From Alloscardovia venturai (lineage in GTDB: Bacteria > Actinomycetota > Actinomycetes > Actinomycetales > Bifidobacteriaceae), in the NCBI RefSeq assembly GCF_042676605.1, contig NZ_JBHTHQ010000021.1:496001-560000 (forward strand): DNA of 64,000 bases. Reading direction: 5' to 3'. Below are positions 17,189 through 27,100 of this stretch, in pieces. A model generated the notes under the pieces. It did no database searches, was not told the origin of the DNA, and saw only the letters and a list, made by a program, of their open reading frames with translations. The position numbers and the translations under genes are program-made. Each line of letters begins with the position of its first letter. Within the stretch, counting starts at the first letter, position 1.

Positions 17189-18424
17189 TTACTTGCTAGC
17201 CTTGTTTGCTTGTGCAATCCAAGCCTCAGTCTTTGCCTGAGCATTAGCTTCAGTGATGCCACCGTTCATCAATGCGGTGCCGAAGTTCTTTGCAGGATCC
17301 CAGAAGTTGGTCATCTCTGGGAGAGTGGACTGCAAGATAGAAGTATTTGCAATGGTATTCATCTGTGCTACTGCTGCTGGATTGTCAGCAATGAGGGACT
17401 TGAGTTCCTTATCAGCAGGGACAACACCGCGGATAGTGTAGTGATCCTTCTGAGACTGAGTAGAACCAAGGAATGCTGCAAACTGTGCTGCAATCTTAGG
17501 GCTCTTAGAGCTTGGATTGTACGCTACTGCAGTAGATCCAGCGAAGGACTTCATCTGGTAAGTACCAGACTGTGTCGTAAAGGATGGAAGCTGAGCAGCT
17601 GCATAATTGTCGCCGAGAGCCTTCTTAGCATCTTCAGCATTCCATGTACCAGAGAAGAACACATCTGCTGTACCGTTCTTCAAAGCTGCAAGACCAGCAC
17701 CCTCATCATTGTCCTTGACAAAGTTAGGATTCTTTGCAAGATTGACCAAGTACTTAGTTACTTCTGCCGCATGGTCGCCACCCTTGACGCCAGCTTTTGC
17801 ATCATTGCCCTTTTCGCCGAAGATAGTCATGCCGGCACCTGCATAGAATGCTGGAAGATACCAGCCATTCATCAAGTTGAAGGATACCTTGCCCTTCGTC
17901 AGCATTGTGTCAAGAGACTTGATATCTTCATCAGAGAACTTGGACTTATTGTAATACATAAACCATGTATTTGCATTCAATGGAACGCCGTACTCTTTGC
18001 CATCGGAAGCAGTGACGGAATCAACCAAGGTCTGGTCATTCTGCTTTGCAACCTGCGCCTTTGCATCATCAGAAAGCTCACCGATTGCTTGTGCTGAAAC
18101 GAGCGTACCCAACTGATCATTTGCGAACTGATAGACATCAGCTGCAGCAGATGGATCTTGTTTTACAGTCGTCGCAGCATCTGCAGAAGAAACTACGCTA
18201 TTCTTCCATGTAATCTTGTACTCAGGATGAGCCTTTTCAAAAGCCTTCTCCTCAGTCTGCAACCATGATGAATTCTTCGCTTGGTCTTCTGATGCAGCCC
18301 ATACAGTCAACTGCACAGTATTAGAAGAACCAGCACCGTTAGAACCGCATGCTGCCAAACCGACGAGCATTGCGAGAGAAGCAGTAGCCGCGACAGCAGC
18401 CTTGCCAAAACCAAACTTTGTCAT
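17189..18424 (-). CDS. malE: Sugar ABC transporter substrate-binding lipoprotein, MalE-like
   Basis: Extracellular solute-binding protein of 411 aa. A lipoprotein signal peptide ends in LVGLAAC, with the lipidated Cys at residue 26, followed by a GSNGAGSSN linker. The mature part has the cluster-1 sugar-binding fold signatures (LTVWAASEDQAKN start, YGVPLNANTWFMYYNK). ATG 18424 is chosen with GGAGG six bases upstream. It is the first gene of malEFG, expressed from a promoter carrying a LacI-type operator. Likely ligands are maltose or maltodextrins, by resemblance. Confidence 0.85.
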   Translation of the reverse strand: MTKFGFGKAAVAATASLAMLVGLAACGSNGAGSSNTVQLTVWAASEDQAKNSSWLQTEEKAFEKAHPEYKITWKNSVVSSADAATTVKQDPSAAADVYQFANDQLGTLVSAQAIGELSDDAKAQVAKQNDQTLVDSVTASDGKEYGVPLNANTWFMYYNKSKFSDEDIKSLDTMLTKGKVSFNLMNGWYLPAFYAGAGMTIFGEKGNDAKAGVKGGDHAAEVTKYLVNLAKNPNFVKDNDEGAGLAALKNGTADVFFSGTWNAEDAKKALGDNYAAAQLPSFTTQSGTYQMKSFAGSTAVAYNPSSKSPKIAAQFAAFLGSTQSQKDHYTIRGVVPADKELKSLIADNPAAVAQMNTIANTSILQSTLPEMTNFWDPAKNFGTALMNGGITEANAQAKTEAWIAQANKASK

Positions 18425-18503
18425 CTCTGACCTCCCCATAATTGGTCTCTATATGTAACATCGACAGCCGCTTCATCACCTAGCCACGATGTTCATTAAT
18501 TTC

Positions 18504-18541
18504 ATTATAGACCAATTTAGGAAAAAATGACAACGTTTTCA
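18504..18541 (-). promoter_or_regulatory. malE promoter with overlapping LacI-family operator
   Basis: On the minus strand TTGTCA (-35, 18528-18533) and a perfect TATAAT (-10, 18504-18509) are 18 bases apart. The -35 lies inside TGAAAACGTTGTCA (18528-18541), a palindrome centred on CG with one mismatched pair, as for LacI/MalR-type operators. This suggests repression by a regulator that is not encoded in the window. Confidence 0.75.
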
Positions 18542-18557
18542 TAAATCAGCGTGGCTA

Positions 18558-19370
18558 CTACACGAACGCAAGTGCGACACACACTATTAATATCAGGGGA
18601 TACGCAAGATAAAACATATATTTTACAACAGAATTATTTTTGTCATACCCCAACTCATCGTTGCGAAAATGAAGAGCCACCACAGTGATGCCCGGAGCTA
18701 TCATGCACAACGCCCCGAGCACAGCCGCAGAAAGCATCATAGTATTCTCTTTATTTTTCAAATAATAGAAGATAGCGGCAAACCCCAAGAACACCACTCC
18801 TAGTGGGGCAATCTTCTGGCGCACACCCACACGCATCATAAGCATCCACACTGCACCAATAACCCACGTCAGTACAGTAAGGACGGCATACCATGCTGTA
18901 GTAAGTTTATACACTGCTCGAGCGGAATCAAGACGTGCAAGGACATTCAAAACACATACAGTAATAAATCCTGCACAAGCAAAGTTCACAGAAGAGAAAT
19001 CAAGGACATGCCCCGTCGTCGCTAACGAGTACGGAATCTGAGTCACAAGGCTCAAACCCGCAAGCAATACAGTGTACCGAAAGCGACTACGCGTTTTCTC
19101 AAAGCCCTGTACAATAAGCCATGCGGCAAGAGGCAATGCGCCCCAAGAAATAATCTCAGAAAGCACACTGATGGTAAGGGCTGCCATGCTTTCAGTCCCT
19201 AGCCAATGAGGGAAGATAGTAGTCGCTGCAACAGAGAAGAAAGCTAAAATAAGTACAAAAATTTTTAACGACTTTGTGCTCAATCCTTTGACACGGGGAG
19301 TTTTTCCTCGCTTCTCACCGTTGATAGCTCCTGAACGAATTTGCGGTACATAATGCTTCTCTACAGCCAT
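18558..19370 (-). CDS. TraX-like membrane protein
   Basis: A 270-aa protein with about eight hydrophobic helices. It follows the TraX family layout: GLSTKSLKIFVLILAFFSV at the first helix, a LAAWLIVQGFEKTRSRFRY segment, LVTQIPYSL, and a final helix with KYMFYLAYPLILIV. TraX was named for pilin acetylation on F-type plasmids, but most chromosomal members, including those in Gram-positives, have no known role. It is the last gene of a five-gene minus-strand group. Confidence 0.7.
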   Translation of the reverse strand: MAVEKHYVPQIRSGAINGEKRGKTPRVKGLSTKSLKIFVLILAFFSVAATTIFPHWLGTESMAALTISVLSEIISWGALPLAAWLIVQGFEKTRSRFRYTVLLAGLSLVTQIPYSLATTGHVLDFSSVNFACAGFITVCVLNVLARLDSARAVYKLTTAWYAVLTVLTWVIGAVWMLMMRVGVRQKIAPLGVVFLGFAAIFYYLKNKENTMMLSAAVLGALCMIAPGITVVALHFRNDELGYDKNNSVVKYMFYLAYPLILIVCVALAFV

Positions 19371-19450
19371 AGTTCACCATTATGTCACACTCCTGGCACC
19401 ACCTAGTTTTACGCGCTTCATGTTTACGCTTCATCTCACTACGACATGTG

Positions 19451-19951
19451 CTAAGCGCATATCACTGCAAGTAAGAAACAGAGTTGACCACATGTATTCG
19501 TAATTTGCTCTATCCAGTTGGATTGTGTGTCATTCTTGTCGAGAGTGAACGCAAATACGCTCATAGCAATCATCGCCACACACCCCAGGACAATAAATAT
19601 CCATGAAGCAAGAGAAATATGAGCAAAAACAAACACTATATTAAGCGTTCTATACACTGCAGATTGAGCGATAATCTCGCTGAGAATAAGAAGAAAACCC
19701 AACGGCATAGTAGTGCGCATCTGCAGATTCATCCAAACAATATTTTTCCCTGTCATTGCCACAATGAGTTTCCACGTGGCTTTAAGCAGCCCCGCGAACG
19801 CTACAAGCACTGTACCCATCGTGAAGACTACTAAGTGAAGGCGATATGCAAGTATCGCGAACATAATACTGAATATAATGACAGGCAAAAAGTCTACGAG
19901 CGCAAGACCAACTGTAAAACCGCGTGGTTGTATCTCTCGTTTAGCGCTCAT
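19451..19951 (-). CDS. Unknown integral membrane protein
   Basis: A 166-aa protein with four to five predicted membrane helices and a basic N-terminus (MSAKREIQPRG). I do not recognise the family. ATG 19951 is preferred: it overlaps the end of the upstream flavin-binding gene by only 11 bases, whereas the longer form would overlap by 47. It lies between the split-barrel gene and the TraX-like gene, probably in the same transcript. Confidence 0.6.
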   Translation of the reverse strand: MSAKREIQPRGFTVGLALVDFLPVIIFSIMFAILAYRLHLVVFTMGTVLVAFAGLLKATWKLIVAMTGKNIVWMNLQMRTTMPLGFLLILSEIIAQSAVYRTLNIVFVFAHISLASWIFIVLGCVAMIAMSVFAFTLDKNDTQSNWIEQITNTCGQLCFLLAVICA

Positions 19952-20456
19952 ACACGTACGCTTCTCGAGAATCAAATCCCTTTTCACGCCAAGTAGAGGA
20001 AATCACTCGCGCAGTGCGAGGAACAAGTTTGATGAGATACATTGCATGATTTAATGACTTGATAGTTTCAAGTGGAATCTTTTTTATCTCTAACAAACGT
20101 TTGTAATCGTCGTTGATATCTTTATCCACTTCTGCCGTAGCATCAATGACGACAGCTCCTAACTTTCCAGGAGTGTAAGAATCATAGACCGCCGCAGACA
20201 CGTGATTATTCTTTTTTAAATATCCGAACTTTTCTCCGCCTTCACTGAGTATGTAGAGAGAGCCATTCATGAAAGTGTACTCCACTACAGTAGCGTGAAC
20301 GTCATCTCCAGATGCCGTAGAAAGTACGCATGTGTTATGCTTGGATAGGAAATCATCAATGAATTTCTTTACTTCGTCCAAACCGGCTTTATGCGCGTTT
20401 TTATCATGCTGACGCCAGTACTCGACGGCATTATCGTAATCTTGTGAATTCATCAT
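19941..20456 (-). CDS. Pyridoxamine 5'-phosphate oxidase-like (FMN-binding split barrel) protein
   Basis: A 171-aa protein. The N-terminal helix region (LDEVKKFIDDFLSKHNTCVLSTAS) followed by TVVEYTFMNGSLYILSEGGEKFGYLKKNNHVSAAVYD is the classic beginning of the FMN-binding split-barrel fold. Members reduce or oxidise small molecules with FMN, F420 or haem; the exact cofactor is unknown here. It is the third gene after an SDR and a DUF1295 protein, so it may take part in a shared redox pathway. Confidence 0.75.
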   Translation of the reverse strand: MMNSQDYDNAVEYWRQHDKNAHKAGLDEVKKFIDDFLSKHNTCVLSTASGDDVHATVVEYTFMNGSLYILSEGGEKFGYLKKNNHVSAAVYDSYTPGKLGAVVIDATAEVDKDINDDYKRLLEIKKIPLETIKSLNHAMYLIKLVPRTARVISSTWREKGFDSREAYVYER

Positions 20457-20502
20457 GATAATCTTCTTTACTTTACTGTTTATGTAACGCTTACTTTTAT
20501 GT

Positions 20503-21315
20503 TTACTTCGTATGAACGGACGAATGGCGTGTCTTTAAGAGAGGTATAAGCATCGGAGTATTTTGCGCATACTGTTGATACTCGATCCTATCTCCGTAAT
20601 TTTTGTTCTGTCGTTTTTCCAGACGCTGAGCTCCGCTGACCATTACACCAACAATCATGGCGTAGCCGAGTAGAGCACACACCCACTGCCACCAGTTATT
20701 TAACGCGCCCCAACCAGAGATAAAAATTCCAGTCCAAAATACAATTTCTCCCAAGTAGTTCGGGCAACGTACAAATTTGAATAAACCGCTCGACACAAAA
20801 TCATGAGGATTTTTCTTCTTTGCTGCTGACTTCTGGTTATCTGCAGTCGCTTCCACCATAAAACCTACGAAACTAATGACAAACCCAACGATGCCAAAAA
20901 ACATTCCAGCAGTCGTTTCTACACGATTTGCTATACGGAACATTACAGGGCTGACTTGCAACACGTACAGGATACTCACTGCACACCATATGCCAAATTT
21001 TGCTGCGACGGATACATGCGATTGCGCATTCGCCTTGAGCGCTGAACGATAGCTACGGGATTCGCTTTCCCGAATACTAAGAAACGTGCTCAACCGTACA
21101 CCATAAACAAAAAGCTGTAGAAGTAACAACTTGTCGAGAATATAGAACGGTAGAGATGGATTCACCCCCTGGCAAATCCCCACAATTTCTATACCGACGG
21201 CGGCACCTGCCACAGCGATGCCGTAGCCAATGGACATAAACCATATGTAATTTTTGAAACCAATCGCTGTGCAAACCAAGCAGATGAGGAAACAAGCAAG
21301 AAAATAAATCCACAT
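20503..21315 (-). CDS. DUF1295 family membrane protein (steroid 5-alpha-reductase/ICMT-like)
   Basis: A 270-aa membrane protein with about six to seven helices. The C-terminal RCPNYLGEIVFWTGIFISGW segment is the signature of DUF1295 and the wider steroid reductase/isoprenylcysteine methyltransferase fold, and YGDRIEYQQYAQNTPMLIPLL follows near the end. Family members reduce enone lipids or methylate prenyl groups; the bacterial function is mostly unknown. The start is two bases from the end of the SDR gene, with GAGG seven bases before the ATG, so it is cotranscribed. Confidence 0.82.
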   Translation of the reverse strand: MWIYFLACFLICLVCTAIGFKNYIWFMSIGYGIAVAGAAVGIEIVGICQGVNPSLPFYILDKLLLLQLFVYGVRLSTFLSIRESESRSYRSALKANAQSHVSVAAKFGIWCAVSILYVLQVSPVMFRIANRVETTAGMFFGIVGFVISFVGFMVEATADNQKSAAKKKNPHDFVSSGLFKFVRCPNYLGEIVFWTGIFISGWGALNNWWQWVCALLGYAMIVGVMVSGAQRLEKRQNKNYGDRIEYQQYAQNTPMLIPLLKTRHSSVHTK

Positions 21316-21317
21316 AA

Positions 21318-22220
21318 CTATGCCTCAGCTCTCTGCTGACTTAAGGACTCGTCAGTGTGTGCCATAGCAAAATTGCTTCTTATATATTCCTTAAAGCTGC
21401 GCGTACCATACTGAATGTCGCTCGTCATATCGTGAGTCAAAGTCCACTTCGAGAAGCGGATGACAGATTCACGACCGTTTTTCGTAATGTCTGCGAAGAA
21501 AGTCAACATGTCAAAGAGGAACTGAGGAGCATACTTAATAACCGTCTGCTTGCCTGCCGCCTCAAAACACATGCGAGCAATATCCTCGTACGAATATGTT
21601 TCCTTGCCACCTACGTCGAGGGTGACATCGTTGTCATTCATATGTTCCACGATAAATTGAGCCAGATCAGGCGTATCGATAACATTTGCAGATACGGGTT
21701 CGCCATCATTCGTCTTGAGAAGCGTGACTTTGCCCTTCTCAATCATCGGCTTAAAGACCTTAATAATGTCGTAGAAGTAACCTGTAGGGCGGATAATCGT
21801 ATAACTTATGCCACTCTCACGCAAAGACTGTTCGAAAAGCCCTTTAGCTTGAACTATAGGAATATCATCTTTATGCGGATTTGCACCATGAACTGATACG
21901 AAAACAAAATGCTTCACGCCTGCACGTTTAGCTTCATCAAGAATATTTTCATTTCCACGGAAATCTATATCGTAATTTGTCACTTCACTAGAAGCACTCG
22001 TCAAACCTACAGTGGAGATAACAACATCTACGCCATTCATATGGCCTTCAAGAGCACGCGGATGCAATGCATCAAAGGTAACGAATTCACTCGGCATGAT
22101 ACCCGATGGAAGACTGCGATGAGCTAAATCCGCCGCGACAACTTCATGACCTGCCCTAACTAAGACTTCTAGAATATCACTACCCAAATGGCCGTACGCT
22201 CCGGCTAAGAACACCTTCAT
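21318..22220 (-). CDS. NAD(P)-binding atypical SDR family protein
   Basis: A 300-aa Rossmann protein. The dinucleotide motif FLAGAYGHLGSDILE starts at residue 4 when ATG 22220 is used, which is why this start is preferred over the longer form. VDVVISTVGLTS and YTIIRPTGYFYD follow, as in NmrA-like/complex I NDUFA9-like atypical SDRs. It lacks a clear YxxxK pair. It is the first gene of the five-gene group with DUF1295, split-barrel and TraX-like proteins. Confidence 0.8.
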   Translation of the reverse strand: MKVFLAGAYGHLGSDILEVLVRAGHEVVAADLAHRSLPSGIMPSEFVTFDALHPRALEGHMNGVDVVISTVGLTSASSEVTNYDIDFRGNENILDEAKRAGVKHFVFVSVHGANPHKDDIPIVQAKGLFEQSLRESGISYTIIRPTGYFYDIIKVFKPMIEKGKVTLLKTNDGEPVSANVIDTPDLAQFIVEHMNDNDVTLDVGGKETYSYEDIARMCFEAAGKQTVIKYAPQFLFDMLTFFADITKNGRESVIRFSKWTLTHDMTSDIQYGTRSFKEYIRSNFAMAHTDESLSQQRAEA

Positions 22221-22475
22221 CCTTATGCAGCTTCTTTCTCTGTCTCTCACTTACACACTTACAGTAAAGCTCACTCCACATGATTTATCATCAAAAAGTT
22301 CGCTCTTACAACTACATACGAGTTTAGTAGTATCCGTTTTGAACACATCTCCAATTTTCATATAAGAGAAAATGTAACATGGTGGGACGCTGGAATGGGC
22401 TTCATATACATCCCGAAAACTTTATTCACTATTAAGGGAAGTTCTCTAAAATAAAATTGGCTTTAAATCCGATGA

Positions 22476-22498
22476 TGCTAACTTTGCAAACGTTAGCA
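22476..22498. promoter_or_regulatory. Palindromic operator-like element
   Basis: GCTAAC and GTTAGC arms flank a nine-base centre that contains TTTGCAAA and the LacI-like core GCAAACGTTAGC (22486-22497). The core has the same G-N-N-AACGTT-N-N-C form as the malE operator. A minus-strand TTGCAA within it could be the -35 of the SDR group. Confidence 0.45.
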
Positions 22499-22552
22499 CT
22501 CGTTTACATAGAAGGCAATAACACAAATCTCTCTACATTGCATAAACAAATC

Positions 22553-22583
22553 GAGAGGATGTTCTATCCTTGACCATCCTCTC
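22553..22583 (-). terminator. Terminator of gltBD
   Basis: Nine-base perfect stem (22553-22561 with 22575-22583) and a 13-base loop, followed on the minus strand by GATTTGTTT. It lies 30 bases after the gltD stop. Confidence 0.75.
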
Positions 22584-22612
22584 AACGCACACTAATTATC
22601 TGTCAACCATGC

Positions 22613-24154
22613 TTATCGTGGCAGAGTCATGCCTCTATCCGTTGGGTTAATTGGTGCCGGAAGTTCAGAGTTATCCTTACGGGACAGATAACGGTCTACG
22701 GCTTCTGCACACGAGCGCCCCTCAGCGATAGCCCACACCACGAGAGACTGTCCACGACCGGCATCACCACACGCAAAGACACCATCCTGAGAGGACTCAA
22801 AATTATGATCACGGGACACATTGCCACGCGCGTCAAGCTCCACTGGAAGTTGGTCCATGAGAGTTGAAGTATCCGGATGCAAGAAACCTACAGAAATCAA
22901 GACTAAATCGGCAGGAATGACACGCTCGGTACCTTCTTGGCGAGTGAACGGACCGTTCTCTCCCGGCGCCACATCTACGATTTTGAGTCCTGTTACATGA
23001 CCGTTTCCATCAGTTACAAAACCATCGGCAGCAGTATTATCGGGAATGGAAACCTTGCCTTCAGCGCCTTCCACCTCAGACTCGAAGTTCACGGAATCGG
23101 TGCTGTACAAGTATGTACCACCCTCCTCCATCGAAGTTGTCTTCTGATAGGTACGAGCATAGGTCGGCCACGGATTTGCGTCTGGACGTGTCGTCGGTTC
23201 CTGTGGCATGATTTGGAGAACGGTTACACCTTTTGCCCCTTGGCGAAGAGCTGTGCCCAAGCAATCAGAGCCAGTATCGCCGCCACCGATAACGACGACG
23301 TGCTTATCTTTTGCTGTGATATCGTTCTTTGGCGCGACTCCGAATACTCGACGTGTAGCATCCGGTAAGTATTCCATCGCAAAATGGATACCTTCTAGCT
23401 CACGACCTGGAATATTCATATCGCGAGGCACCGTCGATCCGATCGCCACAACGACTGCATCATATCGGCTCTTGAGCTCATCCCAAGTAATGTCTTTGCC
23501 AATTTCCACGCCAGTCTTGAAGCGGGTGCCTTCAGCTTCCATTTGTGCTTGACGACGGTTGATAAGCTCTTTCTCCAATTTGAAGTTAGGAATGCCATAG
23601 CGCATCAGTCCGCCGATAGCATCATCACGCTCATAGACGACTACAGTATGACCGGCGCGCGTAAGTTGCTGAGCGCATGCAAGGCCAGCCGGTCCTGATC
23701 CAACGATCGCAACTGTCATATCAGTCAAATGTTGTGGTGGAAGAGGTTTAACGATATCAAGTTCCCACGCCTGATCGATAATGGTTTGCTCATCATTCTT
23801 GATCATGGTCGGTGGCTGATGAATGCCAAGTACACATGCTTGTTCGCATAGTGCAGGGCAAATACGTCCTGTCACTTCTGGGAAGTTGTTCGTGGAGGAA
23901 AGACGATTATACGCATCCTCCCACTTACCTTGACGAACTAAATCATTAAACTCTGGAATGACGTTGCCCAGAGGACAGCCTGTCATACAGAATGGTGTGC
24001 CGCAGTCCATGCACCTTGCTGCTTGCTCTGCCGTCCACGGCTGTAGACCTGCCTGCGCATGGACATCGAACCAGTCTTTAATACGCTCTTCAGGAGAGCG
24101 GGTAGCAAGTTCTTCGCGATGACGTACCTTGAGGAATCCGCGTGGATCTGCCAT
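22613..24154 (-). CDS. gltD: Glutamate synthase (NADPH) small subunit
   Basis: FAD/NADPH-dependent electron-input subunit (513 aa) of glutamate synthase. The N-terminal cysteine clusters AARCMDCGTPFCMTGCP and ICPALCEQACVLG bind the [4Fe-4S] centres. The FAD motif is VGSGPAGLACAQQL and the NADPH motif is VIGGGDTGSDC. It is translationally coupled to gltB: the gltB TAA and the gltD ATG share one base. Electrons pass from NADPH to the FMN in GltB, to make glutamate from glutamine and 2-oxoglutarate. Confidence 0.95.
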   Translation of the reverse strand: MADPRGFLKVRHREELATRSPEERIKDWFDVHAQAGLQPWTAEQAARCMDCGTPFCMTGCPLGNVIPEFNDLVRQGKWEDAYNRLSSTNNFPEVTGRICPALCEQACVLGIHQPPTMIKNDEQTIIDQAWELDIVKPLPPQHLTDMTVAIVGSGPAGLACAQQLTRAGHTVVVYERDDAIGGLMRYGIPNFKLEKELINRRQAQMEAEGTRFKTGVEIGKDITWDELKSRYDAVVVAIGSTVPRDMNIPGRELEGIHFAMEYLPDATRRVFGVAPKNDITAKDKHVVVIGGGDTGSDCLGTALRQGAKGVTVLQIMPQEPTTRPDANPWPTYARTYQKTTSMEEGGTYLYSTDSVNFESEVEGAEGKVSIPDNTAADGFVTDGNGHVTGLKIVDVAPGENGPFTRQEGTERVIPADLVLISVGFLHPDTSTLMDQLPVELDARGNVSRDHNFESSQDGVFACGDAGRGQSLVVWAIAEGRSCAEAVDRYLSRKDNSELPAPINPTDRGMTLPR

Positions 24155-27100
24155 TATCGCACTCCTTCTACGACGCGTTCATAAACGCTTTCCCATACAC
24201 CTGACTCATTGAAGTCAACGTGATTCTTTTCTGCCTCTTCCATAGCTTCCTGCATTGCCACAAACTGACGCGGAACCACATGAGTGAAACGCGAAAGGAG
24301 CGTTTCTTTACTGCTCTTCAGCTGCTCAACAAGTTTCTCTGCAAACGATGAGCTCGTCTCCTTCGCGTACTTCGTAAGAAGCTCTTCGACGAATTGAGCT
24401 TCCTTGCTACCGCTGCGAACCTTTTCGAAAATAAGTGTACCGTTCGTAGCAGCTGCAGGATTGACCGACTTCATATCAAGGTCAAGCACATAGACGTGTC
24501 CACCAGAGAATCCAGCTCCGAAGTTACGCCCCATAGAGCCCAAAATCATGACATTTCCACCGGTCATATACTCGCATGCGTGGTCGCCCGTTCCTTCGAC
24601 GACCATAGTAGCGCCACCGTTTCGTACACCGAAACGCTCACCAGCTCGACCGGCGACAAACAGTTCGCCAGACGTAGCGCCGAAACCGGTGACGTTGCCA
24701 GCGATGACGTTTGTATGAGCATTAAACTGGATGCCCTCTTCAGGTCGCACAATTAATCGACCGCCTGACAAGCCTTTACCGGCGTAATCGTTAACTTCGC
24801 CATAGATGCGGATAGTTTCACCTGACGGTATAAATGCTGCTACAGACTGTCCAGCTGAACCGTGGAATGTCATATCGATTGTGTCAGTAGGTAAGCCTTC
24901 TTCACCGTAGCGCTTGGTTATCTCGTAACCGAGCATGGTACCGAGAGTTCGATTTACGTTGCGTACAGGAAGCTCAATACGTACGGGTTCTTTGCACTCT
25001 AACGCATCTTGAGCATACTCAATGAGCTGGTTATCCAAGGCTTTATCAAGCTCATGGTCTTGATCCTCTACCTTGTGCAGAACAGTTCCTGGCGTTGGAC
25101 CAACTTGAGCAAGGACATTCGTCAAATCAATGCCCTGCGACTTCCACTGTTCTACAGCTTCATCACGATCCAAGCATTCAACGTGTCCTACGGCTTCTTC
25201 CAACGTATGGAAACCAAGCTCTGCCAAGATTTCACGTACTTCTTCAGCAATATACATAAAGAAGTTGATGACGTGCTCTGGTTTGCCGGTGTAACGACGA
25301 CGGAGTTCAGGATCTTGAGTAGCAATGCCTTGAGGGCAGGTGTTCAGGTTGCATACGCGCATCATAATGCACCCTTCAACGATGAGTGCCGCGGTTGCAA
25401 ATCCGAACTCTTCGGCGCCGAGTAGTGCTGCTACGACCACATCGCGTCCAGTCTTAAGCTCACCATCACACTGAACTGTGATACGCGAACGCAGATTATT
25501 CAAAATCAGTGTCTGCTGAGTTTCCGCTAAGCCTATCTCCCACGGCGTACCCGCATGCTTGATAGCATTCAGCGGCGCCGCACCTGTGCCACCGTCAAAT
25601 CCTGAGATGAGGACTACATCAGCATGACATTTCGCTACGCCTGCGGCGACCGTGCCCACGCCAAATTCAGAAACAAGTTTGACATGTACTCGCGCTTGAG
25701 GATTGGCATTCTTTGCGTCATTAATGAGTTGCTTTAAATCCTCGATAGAGTAAATATCATGATGAGGCGGAGGAGAAATCAGCTCCACGCCAGGAGTGGC
25801 ATGACGAACTTTTGCAATCCACGGCGGTACCTTTGCTCCAGGAAGATGCCCACCCTCGCCCGGCTTTGCACCCTGAGCAAGTTTAATTTGTAAATCTGTA
25901 GCGTGAACTAAGTAGTTCGACGTTACACCAAATCGAGCTGAAGCAATCTGCTTAATGCGCGATACACGCTGAGGGTCATTGAGACGTTCTGGGTCTTCTC
26001 CACCCTCGCCTGAGTTGGAACGGGCGCCAATGGCGTTCATAGCTTGTGCCAAGGTCTCATGTGCTTCCTGCGAAATGGAACCATACGACATGGCACCTGT
26101 AGAGAAACGCTTGACAATTTCGGAAGCCGGCTCAACTTCGTCCAACGGGATGGATGGACGATTACTCTTCAGCTTCATCAGACCACGCAATGTCATGATA
26201 CGGTTTGAATTATCATTCACATGCTGCGTGTAACGCTTGAACATCTCATAGTCGCCACGCTGCGTAGCCTGCTGGAGAAGGAAGATAGCCTCTGGATCGT
26301 TCAAGTGATCTTCCCCCGTGCGACGCCAATGGTACTGACCACCCAAATCAAGGTTCATGTGAGGACGAGCAGTTGGTTGAGCAGGGTACGCCACGCGATG
26401 GCGGATAGCGACTTCTTCTGCAAGCTCGTCGAGACCGACACCACCAACCTGCGATACTGTACCAGCAAAGTACGAGTCGATAACCTCACGCGAAAGTCCC
26501 ACTGCTTCGAAGAGCTGCGCGCCACGATAACTCATAATTGTAGATACGCCCATCTTGGACATAATCTTCAAAACGCCTGTGGATAGCGCCTTCTTTAAAT
26601 TCGTAACCGCTGTTTCTTCATCTACTGTCACATATCCCTTACGGCTGAGTTCTTCTACAGATTCAAAGGCCATATAGGGGTTTACACACGCTGCGCCATA
26701 CGCGATGAGGAGCGCGACGTGATGTACCTCGCGCACATCCCCCGCCTCAACGGCCATAGAAATCTTGGTACGAGTCTTCGTTTCGAGCAAGTGATGCTGC
26801 ACCGCTGAAGTGAGCAACAGTGACGGAATCGGTGCCCACATGTGGTCTGTATCGCGATCAGAAAGAACGATAAAGTTCTTTCCTTCCTCGATAGCGCTAT
26901 CCACCTCGGCGTAAATTTCTTCCAAACGCTGTTTCAGCGCCTGACCGCCGCCTGCTACTTGGTAAAGTCCTCGCACTACGTATGGTTTGTAATATCCATC
27001 AAGTACAGCTGCTTTATCAAGACGCTTGAGTTGCGCCATTTCGTCAGAGGTCACGACAGGCAAATCAATGACAATCTTCTTCGCAGAAAGCTCAGCATCA

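Larger units (their letters stand above)
22221..22612. other. 392-base intergenic region upstream of the SDR group and downstream of gltD
   Basis: It holds the gltD terminator near its right end, a 23-base palindrome at 22476-22498, and a long AT-rich leader towards the SDR gene. No convincing gene is seen; a 36-codon open frame (22251-22361, minus) has no ribosome site. Confidence 0.6.

Noticed and set aside
17210..18097. Nearly 300-codon open frame antisense to malE
   Set aside because: Cys/Ile/Leu-rich shadow of the malE codons; malE has a clear signal peptide, lipobox and ribosome site.
22251..22361. 36-codon open frame on the minus strand upstream of the SDR gene, with three cysteines
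   Set aside because: No ribosome site, and the length is expected by chance in this composition; no recognisable similarity.
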